Shown: positions 1-8,269 of the stretch, piece after piece
How positions within the stretch are numbered: the stretch's first letter is position 1
How the letters are laid out: each line of letters starts with the position of its first letter
NCBI GenBank assembly: GCA_947447375.1
Contig: CANFJB010000010.1
Coordinates: 1-64,000, forward strand
Source of the DNA: Bacteroidota bacterium
GTDB lineage: Bacteria; Bacteroidota; Bacteroidia; Flavobacteriales; Flavobacteriaceae
Direction: 5' to 3'
Length of the DNA stretch: 64,000 bases
The notes under the pieces: model-generated
Told to the model about the DNA's origin: nothing
The model's database searches: none
What the model saw: the letters and a program-made list of their open reading frames with translations, nothing else
Position numbers and translations under genes: made by a program

Positions 1-36
1 ACAACAAACTAACTAATAAATATAAAACACTTAAAT

Positions 37-261
37 ATGATAATTCACTTCACAAGAGATAATGAAAACTTTTACGATGTAGAAAGTATAAAAAAACTTT
101 TAAACATTTCAAGATCCAAAGTTCAAAGAGAACTTAAAAAACAACAAACGGAAATTATTAAATATAAAAATCTGTTTTTGTATCCTGAAACAACTTTATT
201 TGAGTTGATGGAAATTGTTCTTATAGAAAAATTACATAAACAAAATGATAAATTGGAATAA
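37..261 (+). CDS. Small hypothetical protein, possible DNA-binding helix-turn-helix
   Basis: This 74-residue protein is not recognised with certainty. Its N-terminal half (about residues 14-36) reads as two short helices with a turn, YDVESIKKLLNISRSKVQRE, which looks like a small excisionase- or MerR-like helix-turn-helix. The rest is charged and helical. It lies at the left edge of a mobile element that also encodes an HUH protein, a resolvase and an integrase, so a role in control or mobilisation of the element is an inference only. Its stop codon overlaps the start of a second small lysine-rich reading frame on the same strand, which suggests translational coupling. Very AT-rich, like the rest of the element. 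Confidence 0.5.
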   Translation: MIIHFTRDNENFYDVESIKKLLNISRSKVQRELKKQQTEIIKYKNLFLYPETTLFELMEIVLIEKLHKQNDKLE

Positions 262-397
262 GATTAAAAAACACGAAGAAACCATTAAGAAAGAAAATCA
301 AAAGTTAAATCTTGAAAAAAATTTCAAGAAACGAGAATGCATAAATTTGAAAATCAATATTGAAAAATTACGAATAAAAATCGAGAAATTAAAATAA
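245..397 (+). CDS. Very small lysine/glutamate-rich coiled-coil protein
   Basis: A 50-codon frame starts at ATG 245 and overlaps the 3' end of the preceding gene by 17 bases. It ends at TAA 395-397. The product is almost entirely Lys, Glu, Asn, Ile and Leu, with hydrophobic residues spaced as in a coiled coil. Tight overlap with the upstream gene is the main reason to list it. There is no recognisable family, and low-complexity AT-rich DNA can give such frames by chance. Confidence 0.35.
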   Translation: MINWNKIKKHEETIKKENQKLNLEKNFKKRECINLKINIEKLRIKIEKLK

Positions 398-528
398 AAA
401 ATGAGTTCTCACACTCTGGAATAAAAGTGAATGAGAGGAAATAACAAGCAAAACCAATAATTTACTATTAGAACTGATATATATTTATCTGTTCTTGGTT
501 GAATTATATATAAACTGAAACAAACTAA

Positions 529-1014
529 ATGGTTCTCCTAAAAAAGAAAAACACTCCCAAAACAACGCAAATGATTGAGGACGATATAAGATATAGTTTT
601 CATAAAATAACCTCCCAAAACAACCCTATTTACTCCATAACCATAAATGATACTGGCTGTAAAACTACCGAAGAGTTGAGGTTTGTTTTAACCAATAAAT
701 TATTCAATCGAATTTTCAAAGATTACAATAAATCATTTGAAAAATTAAATTATCTTTTCGTTATCGAATATTCAACCAAGGTTTCTATGGGAAATCAAAT
801 CCCCGATAGTTGTGAGGTTCATACTCATATTGTGGTAGAATCTACAATTTCACCTCAACATTTAGAAAACTATATTCAAACAACGTTTATAAAACCAAAC
901 ATTTACATTGAAGACATTACCAAAAGAAACGACAAAAATAATTATGTAAATTACTTAATCAAACAAAAGGAATTATTCACAATTGACAATTATAACTATA
1001 AGATATGTATTTAA
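529..1014 (+). CDS. Small HUH-type Rep/relaxase-like protein
   Basis: This 161-residue protein has the motif order of HUH single-strand endonucleases. There is a beta strand YSITINDTG (about 35-43) in the motif I position. A His-x-His motif in VHTHIVV (H98, H100) sits where the metal-binding HUH lies. YVNYLIKQ (139-146) supplies a candidate catalytic tyrosine in a helix, as in motif III. Rolling-circle Rep proteins and relaxases nick DNA through such a tyrosine. It is much shorter than most Rep proteins, so it may be a minimal nuclease or a remnant without a helicase or C-terminal domain. It is convergent with the next gene. It sits in an element with a resolvase and an integrase, which fits replication or transfer of the element. 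The HUH call is from motif reading and is moderately secure. Confidence 0.5.
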   Translation: MVLLKKKNTPKTTQMIEDDIRYSFHKITSQNNPIYSITINDTGCKTTEELRFVLTNKLFNRIFKDYNKSFEKLNYLFVIEYSTKVSMGNQIPDSCEVHTHIVVESTISPQHLENYIQTTFIKPNIYIEDITKRNDKNNYVNYLIKQKELFTIDNYNYKICI

Positions 1015-1024
1015 TATAGTTTAA

Positions 1025-1300
1025 TCATAATGTGTTTAATAATTCATCTATTTTCTTATCTCTAATAAACGATTTTAATGATTGGTGTATAAAATCATAT
1101 TCATCAATAGAAAAAGTAAAAACATCTTTTAAAACATTAAAATAATATACGACCTCCCAATTATTTACTAATTCATTTTCAATGTTATTGTTGTCAAAAT
1201 CCTTAATGAGTTTATCAATATCACAATTAGTAAAAATTTCAAATAAATGTTGAGGTTTAATTCTTTTAACTTTTCTTGTGTTTTGATTTTTTAATTTCAT
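1025..1300 (-). CDS. Hypothetical protein of mobile element
   Basis: About 91 residues, acidic and helical, with no recognised family. An upstream ATG at 1318 exists, but it lies inside a long perfect inverted repeat. The ATG at 1300, giving MKLKNQNTRKVKR, just outside the repeat, is therefore the better start. It is convergent with the HUH gene, whose stop lies 10 bases away. Function unknown. Confidence 0.5.
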   Translation of the reverse strand: MKLKNQNTRKVKRIKPQHLFEIFTNCDIDKLIKDFDNNNIENELVNNWEVVYYFNVLKDVFTFSIDEYDFIHQSLKSFIRDKKIDELLNTL

Positions 1301-1302
1301 AA

Positions 1303-1357
1303 AGTTTATATAAAACAAAAGAGGAATAGTTTATTCCTCTTTTGTTTTATATAAACT
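1303..1357. terminator. Perfect 26-bp inverted repeat, probable terminator
   Basis: Arms 1303-1328 and 1332-1357 are exactly complementary over 26 bases with a 3-base spacer. The hairpin lies between two minus-strand genes, after the outer-membrane protein gene ending at 1376 and just ahead of the next start at 1300. A terminator for the upstream gene is the simplest reading. The arms are unusually long and perfect for a terminator, so a recombination or protein-binding role is possible. Confidence 0.5.
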
Positions 1358-1375
1358 ATTGGCAGTAAAATTATT

Positions 1376-1945
1376 TTAAAAAGCTATTCCTAAACCAATA
1401 TTGAAAAAAGTATTATTACTCGATTCAGATCCACCTAATTCATATTTTGTTTTAGCCAAAATTAAAGTTAAGTTCGTATCTATAAAAATATTTGGATGCA
1501 CAAAATATTTTAACCCAGGAGCAATTGTAAATCCACTAGTTTTAATACTTTGTTCAGGTGATGTAAATAAACCACTCGGAGTTGGCTTAAATGTTGAGTT
1601 ATCAAAATAATATCCTAAACTAAAATAAGTATTCATTTTATCTTGAAGGAAATAATAAGAAGCACTAACATTTGGATTAAAGCCAAGTTTGTTAGAAAAA
1701 TTAGCAGGACGATTATCGGTACTGTTTTTAGTACTCGAATAAAATGATTTTAATCCTGCATTTATGTCTAATTTACCCCATTGTTTAATTTGATAAGTTG
1801 CATAAAAGCTTAAAGGATTGTTATACCTAATGTCATTATTTGTTAAAGAATATGAAACACCAATCAGTATTTTTTTGTTTGATTTATCTTGTGCGAAACT
1901 CAAAACCGTAAACATTAGTATAAAAGCAATAATTACATTCTTCAT
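1376..1945 (-). CDS. Outer-membrane beta-barrel protein
   Basis: The 189-residue product begins with a cleavable signal peptide (MKNVIIAFILMFTVLSFAQ). It continues as alternating amphipathic beta strands and ends in FFNIGLGIAF, with a terminal aromatic residue as in outer-membrane barrels. This resembles the 8-stranded OmpW/OmpX-like beta-barrel proteins common in Flavobacteria. The substrate or partner is unknown. It is the second gene of a probable pair with the 66-residue gene that starts 20 bases upstream of it. A surface barrel as cargo of a mobile element might alter phage or envelope properties, but that is speculation. Confidence 0.7.
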   Translation of the reverse strand: MKNVIIAFILMFTVLSFAQDKSNKKILIGVSYSLTNNDIRYNNPLSFYATYQIKQWGKLDINAGLKSFYSSTKNSTDNRPANFSNKLGFNPNVSASYYFLQDKMNTYFSLGYYFDNSTFKPTPSGLFTSPEQSIKTSGFTIAPGLKYFVHPNIFIDTNLTLILAKTKYELGGSESSNNTFFNIGLGIAF

Positions 1946-1965
1946 ATTTTCTATATTTTTGTATA

Positions 1966-2166
1966 TTAAATTTTTAATTTGTTAAGCAGTTCAGATAAGT
2001 CTTTCAATAAAATCTCTTGTTTTGCATTTTCCTTAGCAATAGCATATTGTTTAACTACTGCTTTTTCTGGTTTTGATAAATGAACTAGGCTAGGTAATCC
2101 CTTTTTAGTAAGTGGAATTTCTCTACCATTAAATGTAATTGTTTCTTTTTTAGTTGATTTTGCCAT
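1966..2166 (-). CDS. Small hypothetical protein
   Basis: A 66-residue basic protein opening MAKSTKKETITFNGREIPL, followed by a predicted two-helix segment. No family is recognised. It is co-directional with the beta-barrel gene 20 bases downstream and follows the resolvase gene by about 110 bases, so a three-gene transcript is possible. The length, clean start codon and position support a real gene. Confidence 0.5.
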   Translation of the reverse strand: MAKSTKKETITFNGREIPLTKKGLPSLVHLSKPEKAVVKQYAIAKENAKQEILLKDLSELLNKLKI

Positions 2167-2276
2167 AATGTAAAATGATTAAATGTTAAATAATTAAAAT
2201 CAAATGTAATATATTTTAATATAACTTGTTTTAATTTAATTCAATTTAATAGGAAATATTATAAAAAGATTGAAGA

Positions 2277-2897
2277 TTATATGATGATTTTTTTAATTTT
2301 TTGAATGGTTCCACTACTTTTATCGGTGAGTTTCATTGTTTTTCTAACTGAATAACCTTGCTTTAATAATTTAACTACATCTTTATGTTCTGCTAAAAGT
2401 GTTTCATTATCTTTTTTAAAACCTTCTTTTCTTCCTACTTTACCTCCATTTTTTCTAAAACTCTCATAACCTGATTTTATTCTTTGTCTAATTTGAGTTT
2501 TCTCCATTTCACTAACAGAGGTTAGAATTTGAATTAAAAATTGAGACATTGGGTTTATCTCACATTTATCATTTAAGGTTTCTATATTATGGTTTTTAAT
2601 ATAAAGTGAAATACAATTTTCGTTCAACAACTGAATGGTTTTAAGAACTTCGATTGGACTTCTACCAATACGACTTAACTCCCAACAAAGAACTTTATCA
2701 ATTTTATTAGATTTGATATAGTTTATCATTTTCATTAGTTCTGGACGTTCTTCGTTTGTTTTACCTCCGGAAATCTTTTCTTCAAAAGTAGAAACAACTT
2801 CATAGTTCATCTTATTTGAGAACTCTAACAATTCTTCTGTCTGCCTTGTATAATCTTGAATGGACGTTGAAACGCGGGAATATATTACTACTTTCAT
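2277..2897 (-). CDS. Serine recombinase, resolvase/invertase family
   Basis: This 206-residue protein has the complete layout of a small serine recombinase. The N-terminal catalytic domain begins VVIYSRVST, with R8 and the nucleophile S10. The conserved ELSRIGRS stretch follows at about 73-80. A long E helix leads to SVSEMEKTQIRQRIKSGYES. A C-terminal helix-turn-helix lies at about 165-205 (KDVVKLLKQGYSVRKTMKL). Such enzymes resolve cointegrates or invert DNA at sites usually next to their own gene. The upstream spacer 2925-2995 holds inverted GTATCA-type sites that could be its res site and operator. It sits between cargo genes and a tyrosine integrase. Confidence 0.9.
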   Translation of the reverse strand: MKVVIYSRVSTSIQDYTRQTEELLEFSNKMNYEVVSTFEEKISGGKTNEERPELMKMINYIKSNKIDKVLCWELSRIGRSPIEVLKTIQLLNENCISLYIKNHNIETLNDKCEINPMSQFLIQILTSVSEMEKTQIRQRIKSGYESFRKNGGKVGRKEGFKKDNETLLAEHKDVVKLLKQGYSVRKTMKLTDKSSGTIQKIKKIII

Positions 2898-2924
2898 TTT
2901 GTATCGTTTTAATTTTTTACATTA

Positions 2925-2995
2925 CAAAGATACGGAAAGTGTATCATTAAACCATAACTTTATTGATTAAAATGATACACTTTATGGTTTGATAC
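2925..2995 (-). promoter_or_regulatory. Resolvase promoter and candidate res/operator inverted repeats
   Basis: On the minus strand TATCTTTG (2925-2932) matches the Bacteroidetes -7 element TAnnTTTG, 28 bases before the resolvase ATG. Just upstream, 13-bp arms 2936-2948 and 2971-2983 are perfectly complementary. They are nested with a second pair, ATTAAACCATA near 2946-2956 and TATGGTTTGATAC at 2983-2995. Repeated GTATCA half-sites next to a resolvase gene are typical of its binding sites. Confidence 0.5.
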
Positions 2996-3016
2996 AATTT
3001 TGAGTGATGGAGAACT

Positions 3017-4480
3017 TTAATCTCTTCTATATTTATAATTGATTTCGCTATTTACCAAATCTGATTTTTTAAAATCAAAGCCAGTCTGGATATATTTTTG
3101 AGTGGTGGCTAGATTGGTATGCCCTAATGCTATACGAATGTCATTCAAATTTATTCCATTTATTTCTAACAAAACATTTGTAAATGTAAAACGGGAAACG
3201 TGAGTAGTAATATCTTCAATTGACAACTTATAATGTTTTGACATCCTTTTTAATTTTGCATTATATGAAGTATATCTACTTTTATAGGTTTTAAATTGTT
3301 CTTCATTCATTGGTTTAGTTTTATCAAAATCTTTAAAACATTCTGATTTAACAAAATCTTTAAACAAAAGTGTTTTCTTGTCTTTCTTTTTTAAATAATT
3401 ACTTATTTTGTTTTTACAATGGAGGTTTATATTCTTTTCCACCTTTACCAATTCATCAATAATTATTTTAGTTTCTCTGTCGTTTGGTTTTATATTATAA
3501 CCAAAATAAAAGTCATAATCTTCATCTACTCTATTATCTTTTAATGTCCCTATCAATCTTCTTTTAGCAATCTTATACGGCAATATAACTGGCTTATGTA
3601 TCATCATTTCATCTTCAAGTTTTTTATAATCATCTAGCAAATCAAACATTTCCATAAGGATATAAACAATTTTATCGCTGTAATTTACAACCATTGGGAT
3701 TTTTGTTTTTATTTGATAATATTCTATATACTCATTTTTAAAATTCTCATATACCAACAACATCATATCAGAACATCTTAATCCATTTGCAAACAATGAA
3801 AAAAGAAACATCCTAGATTCCATATAATATAAATCCCCTTTTTTAATATCTAACAATTTAACAATATCATTTTCTGAAAGAAGTTTTTTTGGTTTTGCAC
3901 TAACTTTAATTTTATGATTATTAAAAGGGTTTATTCCTGAATAAACACTATTCTTTAATGCATTATTAAATATTGTAGAATAATTATTAAAATAAAATCT
4001 AATCGTTGAAAATTGCAATCCTTCGTTGATGAAATAGTTTTCCATTTCAATAATGAAATCACCATCTATATAATGAAAATCTATATCGGTAATTTTATGT
4101 TTATCATAAATAAATTTTTTAAACATATTAGAACTACTATCATAAGTGTTGATTGTTGAATAATTGTTTTTAAGTTTTTTTCTAGTTTGCATATATTCCA
4201 AAAACTTATAATTCACTTTATCAACTTTTAATATAAAAGGATTGAAATCCATTTTCTCTTTTATCTTATCATTGATATTTTTAAAATCGATTTTACGATT
4301 AGGTATAAATTGATTAAAAATTTTATTAAAATATTTATCAAAATCATCTTTTGATAAAGAATAATCTAAACTAACTTTTTTCTTTTCAACTATACCCCTA
4401 TCTCTTTTGACATAAGTAATAAAAAGATATCCTTTTAAATCAGTTTTATTCTTTTTTGAGAAAACAATACTCACTTTCAT
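3017..4480 (-). CDS. Tyrosine recombinase / phage-type integrase
   Basis: A 487-residue site-specific recombinase. The catalytic residues read directly: R235 in NGLRCSD, H427 and R430 in THVSRFTF, H454 in LGHTNLATTQ, and nucleophile Y463 in QKYIQ. About residues 85-180 form the SAM-like core-binding domain, and the first ~80 residues an arm-binding region. The length is larger than the ~400 residues usual for Bacteroidetes CTn integrases, with an insertion between the first Arg and the His/Arg motifs. It is probably the enzyme that integrates and excises the element to its left. A minus-strand TATATTTG at 4500-4507 gives a likely promoter 20 bases before the start. Confidence 0.92.
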   Translation of the reverse strand: MKVSIVFSKKNKTDLKGYLFITYVKRDRGIVEKKKVSLDYSLSKDDFDKYFNKIFNQFIPNRKIDFKNINDKIKEKMDFNPFILKVDKVNYKFLEYMQTRKKLKNNYSTINTYDSSSNMFKKFIYDKHKITDIDFHYIDGDFIIEMENYFINEGLQFSTIRFYFNNYSTIFNNALKNSVYSGINPFNNHKIKVSAKPKKLLSENDIVKLLDIKKGDLYYMESRMFLFSLFANGLRCSDMMLLVYENFKNEYIEYYQIKTKIPMVVNYSDKIVYILMEMFDLLDDYKKLEDEMMIHKPVILPYKIAKRRLIGTLKDNRVDEDYDFYFGYNIKPNDRETKIIIDELVKVEKNINLHCKNKISNYLKKKDKKTLLFKDFVKSECFKDFDKTKPMNEEQFKTYKSRYTSYNAKLKRMSKHYKLSIEDITTHVSRFTFTNVLLEINGINLNDIRIALGHTNLATTQKYIQTGFDFKKSDLVNSEINYKYRRD

Positions 4481-4782
4481 AATTATTTATTTTAAAAGTC
4501 AAATATAATGTTTTTACAATGAAGTGGGAAAGAAGTGGGAAACTTTTTTAATGAATTTTGTCAAATATTTGATTTATATAAAACATAAATATTTGATTAT
4601 CAATACATTTAAAAAAAATAAAACTAGATATAATGTTGCATGTGCAAAAGTATAGTTGTATGTTATGTTGTTATTAAATGAATAGTAAATAAAAGCAACT
4701 ATCAATTTAATGGGCAAATTTAGGAAAATAATATTAGAACTTAAACCTAAAATTAGTTTTAAACGGAACAAAATAAAATAAA
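4481..4782. other. Gene-free right flank of the mobile element; candidate attachment region
   Basis: About 350 bases separate the integrase start from the protease stop, and no convincing gene lies here. Two exact tandem copies of GAAGTGGGAAA occur at 4521-4542. The sequence AAATATTTGAT occurs twice (4563-4573 and 4588-4598), the first copy inside a palindrome. Such short repeats beside an integrase gene are where arm-type sites and attR/attL would lie, but the matching att copy is outside the window, so this is a suggestion only. Confidence 0.3.
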
Positions 4783-4809
4783 AAAACCACAATGAAATAT
4801 TGTGGTTTT
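4783..4809 (-). terminator. Rho-independent terminator of the M36 protease gene
   Basis: Arms 4783-4793 and 4799-4809 are perfectly complementary (11 bp, loop GAAAT). Read on the minus strand, a T-rich tract follows the hairpin (4771-4782). It lies 20 bases after the stop codon of the protease gene. Confidence 0.75.
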
Positions 4810-4829
4810 AATTGAATATTTATAAAAAA

Positions 4830-6887
4830 TTACTCTTTAATGAACTTACGTCCGACTTTAATATTGTTAAAGTAAATAGTGTAAACTCCATTGGAAAGTG
4901 AGGAAACATCAATTTTTTCTTCATTAGAAATCATTGCTTTCTCCAAAACTTTTTGTCCTAATAAATTGAAGATAGTAATATTTTCAGCACCGTTAAACTC
5001 TCCTTTTATTGTAATTAGATTTTTTGCAGGATTTGGGAATATCACAATACTGTTTTTCACAAAATCAACTGTTGATAAATTAGATACTACGGTCAATGTA
5101 AAAGTTCTTGTAACCACTGTCGCTCCAGATGTTGCAGTCACAGTAATTGTGTAAACTCCTGGTGCAACTGAAGTTCCTATTGCTGGAGATTGAGTTACAG
5201 TAGCAGTACATCCGTCAGAAATTGGATTTCCAAGGGTTGCATAACTAGGAATTGTATAACTGTTATTAGCACCTGCATTCACAGTTTGATTAGCAATAAC
5301 CGCCATTGTCATAGTTAAAGCTGGCATCGCATAACCTGCAACATTGAATTTATCAGTCATGGTTTGAATATCAGCACATGGATAATTCATATTAATCGCT
5401 GCTTGTCTGACAGCAACTGCTGCTGTTTTTTGATTAGAGGCACTATTGGTTAAAGCAAGTCCTTCAAGAAAAGCTCTGTCCATTTTTGTTCTTCCTATTA
5501 CATCAAATATTTTCATTAATGCTGTAGCCCAAATTTGACCATAAGTATGAATTTCAGTATAAGTAGCACCTGTTTGCGGATAAGTTCTAGTATAATTAGT
5601 TACTCTTCCTCCCCACCATTCATTATGTCCGTCCCAACTAAAAACCCAATTGAATGCTGCATCCGCTGAAGTCCATTGGTTCAAACTACGGCTATAAGAA
5701 ACTGCCCAATAATCACCATTTCCTTCACCCAATCCTGTTGAACTTGAAGAGTGACCGCCAGTAATCCAATCGTGAATTCCATGACCCATTTCATGTAAAA
5801 CTACGTCAGCATCTTCGGCATCATCAACTCCACCTTCACCAAAAGTAAGAGTTCCAGCAGTGTAATAAGAATTATCTGCGCCATTAACACCAGAAGGATC
5901 AAAATACAAAACTCCAGAATTAGTTAATGGAATACAACGAATTCCAAGCGTATTATTAATATAACGCATACTGTTGTCTAAATGATAAAAAGCGTTTGCA
6001 GCTTCAAAAGCATCGTTTTCTCTATCATATAAAAAATTTGGAGTTGTTTGCGTAAACAAACCTTTAGAAGGAGCTTCCAAATCTTGAATTTCTACAAACG
6101 TACTTTTTAATTTATATACTCCATTTAATAATTCAATTTCTGGTAAAACTACTTGAGTTCTTGTAGCATCAAATTCGGCATTAGTTAAATCGTTATTATC
6201 AGTATAATTTCCTGCGTAAGCAACACGAGCTTGTGAAAGTGGATCTGGAGTAAAAACTTTAGCAGATCCTGTTACAAATGAATTTGGAGTAACTAATTTA
6301 GTGTTTTGAGATACTTTTTTTACTTTTCCTTTTTTTTTATCCTTGTGATAAACAGCAATATCTTTTTGACTTAATATTTTACTTGTTTTAGCATCGATCA
6401 TAACTTCCCAACTTCCAGTTTTATCAAATGCATTCGTTACTACCCTGTATACTAAAACTGTGTTTTGTTCCTTTTTTACAACGCACAATTTAGAATCTTG
6501 ATAGGTAATTCTTCCTTTGAAATTAAGCGCTTTGTTTGAAATTGAAATTGCCTCAGCAGAAGTAATTGAAGGATTAGTGTCAATTTTTGCAATTGTTGCA
6601 TCGTAATTATTTGATGAAAAAGCAACTTTGTCTCCCTCAACAAAATTCACTACAATTTCTGAATCGTAAACTGGAACTTCATTTAGCATTTGTTGAAAAC
6701 GTAATGTTTCACCTGCTAATCCTTTTCTTACAAATGTAAGTTTAAAAGTGTGAAAAGGTTGAATATTTAACTCTTTTGAATGTTCGTTTATCCAACTTCT
6801 TGCTGCAGCTTCCTTATCAGAAGTTTGTGCAAAATTTGAAAAAACAGAAATTAAGAACAATAATGTAGATAGTAATTTTAATTTCAT
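4830..6887 (-). CDS. Secreted M36-family metalloprotease with T9SS sorting domain
   Basis: A 685-residue exported zinc endopeptidase. It has a signal peptide (1-20), then an FTP-type inhibitory propeptide (about 25-180). The M36 (fungalysin-type) catalytic domain carries HEMGH at 365-369 (zinc ligands H365 and H369, catalytic E366) and the downstream ligand E388 in LGEGNGDYW. A HYR/immunoglobulin-like module follows at about 535-605. The last ~75 residues form a type A T9SS sorting domain (IVIFPNPAKN...VYTIYFNNIKVGRKFI). It is expected to cross the outer membrane through the type IX system and act on the surface or in the medium in protein digestion. It is monocistronic, with its own promoter (TATATTTG, 6930-6937) and terminator. 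Confidence 0.92.
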   Translation of the reverse strand: MKLKLLSTLLFLISVFSNFAQTSDKEAAARSWINEHSKELNIQPFHTFKLTFVRKGLAGETLRFQQMLNEVPVYDSEIVVNFVEGDKVAFSSNNYDATIAKIDTNPSITSAEAISISNKALNFKGRITYQDSKLCVVKKEQNTVLVYRVVTNAFDKTGSWEVMIDAKTSKILSQKDIAVYHKDKKKGKVKKVSQNTKLVTPNSFVTGSAKVFTPDPLSQARVAYAGNYTDNNDLTNAEFDATRTQVVLPEIELLNGVYKLKSTFVEIQDLEAPSKGLFTQTTPNFLYDRENDAFEAANAFYHLDNSMRYINNTLGIRCIPLTNSGVLYFDPSGVNGADNSYYTAGTLTFGEGGVDDAEDADVVLHEMGHGIHDWITGGHSSSSTGLGEGNGDYWAVSYSRSLNQWTSADAAFNWVFSWDGHNEWWGGRVTNYTRTYPQTGATYTEIHTYGQIWATALMKIFDVIGRTKMDRAFLEGLALTNSASNQKTAAVAVRQAAINMNYPCADIQTMTDKFNVAGYAMPALTMTMAVIANQTVNAGANNSYTIPSYATLGNPISDGCTATVTQSPAIGTSVAPGVYTITVTATSGATVVTRTFTLTVVSNLSTVDFVKNSIVIFPNPAKNLITIKGEFNGAENITIFNLLGQKVLEKAMISNEEKIDVSSLSNGVYTIYFNNIKVGRKFIKE

Positions 6888-6929
6888 AATAAATTAGTTT
6901 ATTTGGTTATTCAGATATTTAATACTTTT

Positions 6930-6937
6930 CAAATATA
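6930..6937 (-). promoter_or_regulatory. Bacteroidetes-type -7 element for the M36 protease gene
   Basis: TATATTTG on the minus strand exactly fits TAnnTTTG and lies 43 bases upstream of the ATG at 6887. No clear -33 TTG is seen at the usual spacing. Confidence 0.4.
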
Positions 6938-7160
6938 TATAAATAAAATTAAAATTTTGCTTTTTTTTACTTTATACCACTAGATATCTATAAATTTAAC
7001 ATTAACCTACATGATCTTATTTTATTTATTAAATACTATTGATTAAAAAAAAAACGTTATAATTGATGATGAAATATTACTTTAAAATATTATCTAATTT
7101 TATAGCTACTTTAGAAAAAAATATTGAAATTTGTAATCTTACTAAAACTAAACAACAACT

Positions 7161-7868
7161 ATGTTTTTAAATTTTTTCCTTCAATCTACACCAGCGGTTT
7201 CAGACACTCTTGCTAATGCTGCTGCAAATGCAAATGCGGCTCCAAGCACAACAGATTCAGTATCTTATTTAGATTTCCTTCTCAAAGGTGGAATAATGAT
7301 TATTCCAATTATTATCTTACTTTTCTTTTGTATTTATGTAATTGTGGAAAGATATTTATCAATTAAAAAAGCCACAAAACAGGACGAAAACATGATTAAT
7401 GATGTTAGAATCCAACTGAAATCAGGTAAAATCGACAATGCCATAATGATGTGTGGTCGTGGAAATACTGCTTCAGGAAATATTATTAAAAGTGGAATTT
7501 CAATAATTGGTAGACCAATTAGCGAAATAGAATCGGTGATGGAAAAAACAGCTAATGTTGAAATTGCTGAAATGGAAAAAGGATTGGGTTATTTGGGATT
7601 GATCTCTGGTATTGCTCCGATTTTAGGTTTTATTGGAACGATTTCTGGGGTTATCAAAATATTTCATACCATTTCAAACACTGGAAATTTAAATATTCAA
7701 ACTATTTCTGGAGGTTTATATGAAAAAATGATTAGTAGTGGCGCTGGTCTTGTAGTTGGTGTAGTTGCTTATTCAGCTTACCATTTATTCAATATGATGA
7801 TTGACCACTTTTCATTGAAAGTTCAAAAACAAACTTTAGAAATTATTAACGTAATTCAACAACCATAA
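7161..7868 (+). CDS. exbB: ExbB/TolQ/MotA-family proton channel
   Basis: A 235-residue inner-membrane protein. The first transmembrane helix lies at about 43-65 (GGIMIIPIIILLFFCIYVIVER). Two more lie around residues 145-168 and 180-210, in the conserved MotA/ExbB fold (GYLGLISGIAPILGFIGTISG). With ExbD it forms the motor that uses proton motive force to energise TonB and outer-membrane uptake. Its start is 2 bases short of full coupling with exbD, which follows immediately. SusC-type receptors, as at the right end of this window, need such a motor, though several paralogous sets usually exist. An Ala/Asn-rich N-terminal segment precedes helix 1. Confidence 0.9.
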   Translation: MFLNFFLQSTPAVSDTLANAAANANAAPSTTDSVSYLDFLLKGGIMIIPIIILLFFCIYVIVERYLSIKKATKQDENMINDVRIQLKSGKIDNAIMMCGRGNTASGNIIKSGISIIGRPISEIESVMEKTANVEIAEMEKGLGYLGLISGIAPILGFIGTISGVIKIFHTISNTGNLNIQTISGGLYEKMISSGAGLVVGVVAYSAYHLFNMMIDHFSLKVQKQTLEIINVIQQP

Positions 7869-7869
7869 T

Positions 7870-8262
7870 ATGGCAATTAAAAGAAATAAGCGATTTCACG
7901 CTGAAATCCCTACCTCTTCACTGAGTGATATTATGTTCTTTTTGTTTTTGTTTTTTCTAATTATATCAACATTAGCAAATCCAAACGTAATTAAGTTGAC
8001 GTTGCCAAAAGCAGCTTCAAACGAAAGCACTAACAAAGACCATATTAGTTTATCTGTAACTGAAGATAAATTATACTACATTGACAAACAGGAAGTTGCA
8101 TTTGAAAATTTAGAACAAATGTTACTTGAAAAAACGTCAATTTCTGGAGATAAAACGGTAGTACTAAGAGTTCCAGCCGATAATAAAGTGCAGGATTTAG
8201 TTGATTTAATGCAAATAGGCGTTAAATTAAAACTAAATTTTGTTATAGCCACTTCTAAGTAA
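7870..8262 (+). CDS. exbD: ExbD/TolR-family biopolymer transport protein
   Basis: A 130-residue protein with one N-terminal transmembrane helix. The signature LSDIMFFLFLFFLIISTL (about 17-34) includes the conserved membrane aspartate D19, which carries protons in this family. The C-terminal periplasmic domain has the TolR/ExbD fold (VVLRVPADNKVQDLVDLM). It begins one base after the exbB stop, so the two are certainly co-transcribed and probably translated together. Confidence 0.92.
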   Translation: MAIKRNKRFHAEIPTSSLSDIMFFLFLFFLIISTLANPNVIKLTLPKAASNESTNKDHISLSVTEDKLYYIDKQEVAFENLEQMLLEKTSISGDKTVVLRVPADNKVQDLVDLMQIGVKLKLNFVIATSK

Positions 8263-8269
8263 TTTTACA

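Noticed and set aside
3017..4480. This integrase as the IntI of the cassette array
   Set aside because: Its 487-residue length, arm-binding N-terminus and 9-kb distance fit a phage/CTn-type enzyme; no IntI-specific insertion was recognised.
4574..4792. 72-codon hydrophobic frame on the minus strand
   Set aside because: It lies in AT-rich intergenic DNA, runs into the protease terminator, and has only low-complexity Ile/Phe/Leu content without a plausible upstream signal.
8263..8269. Fluoride riboswitch before crcB
   Set aside because: Only 7 bases separate exbD and crcB, far too short for the aptamer.
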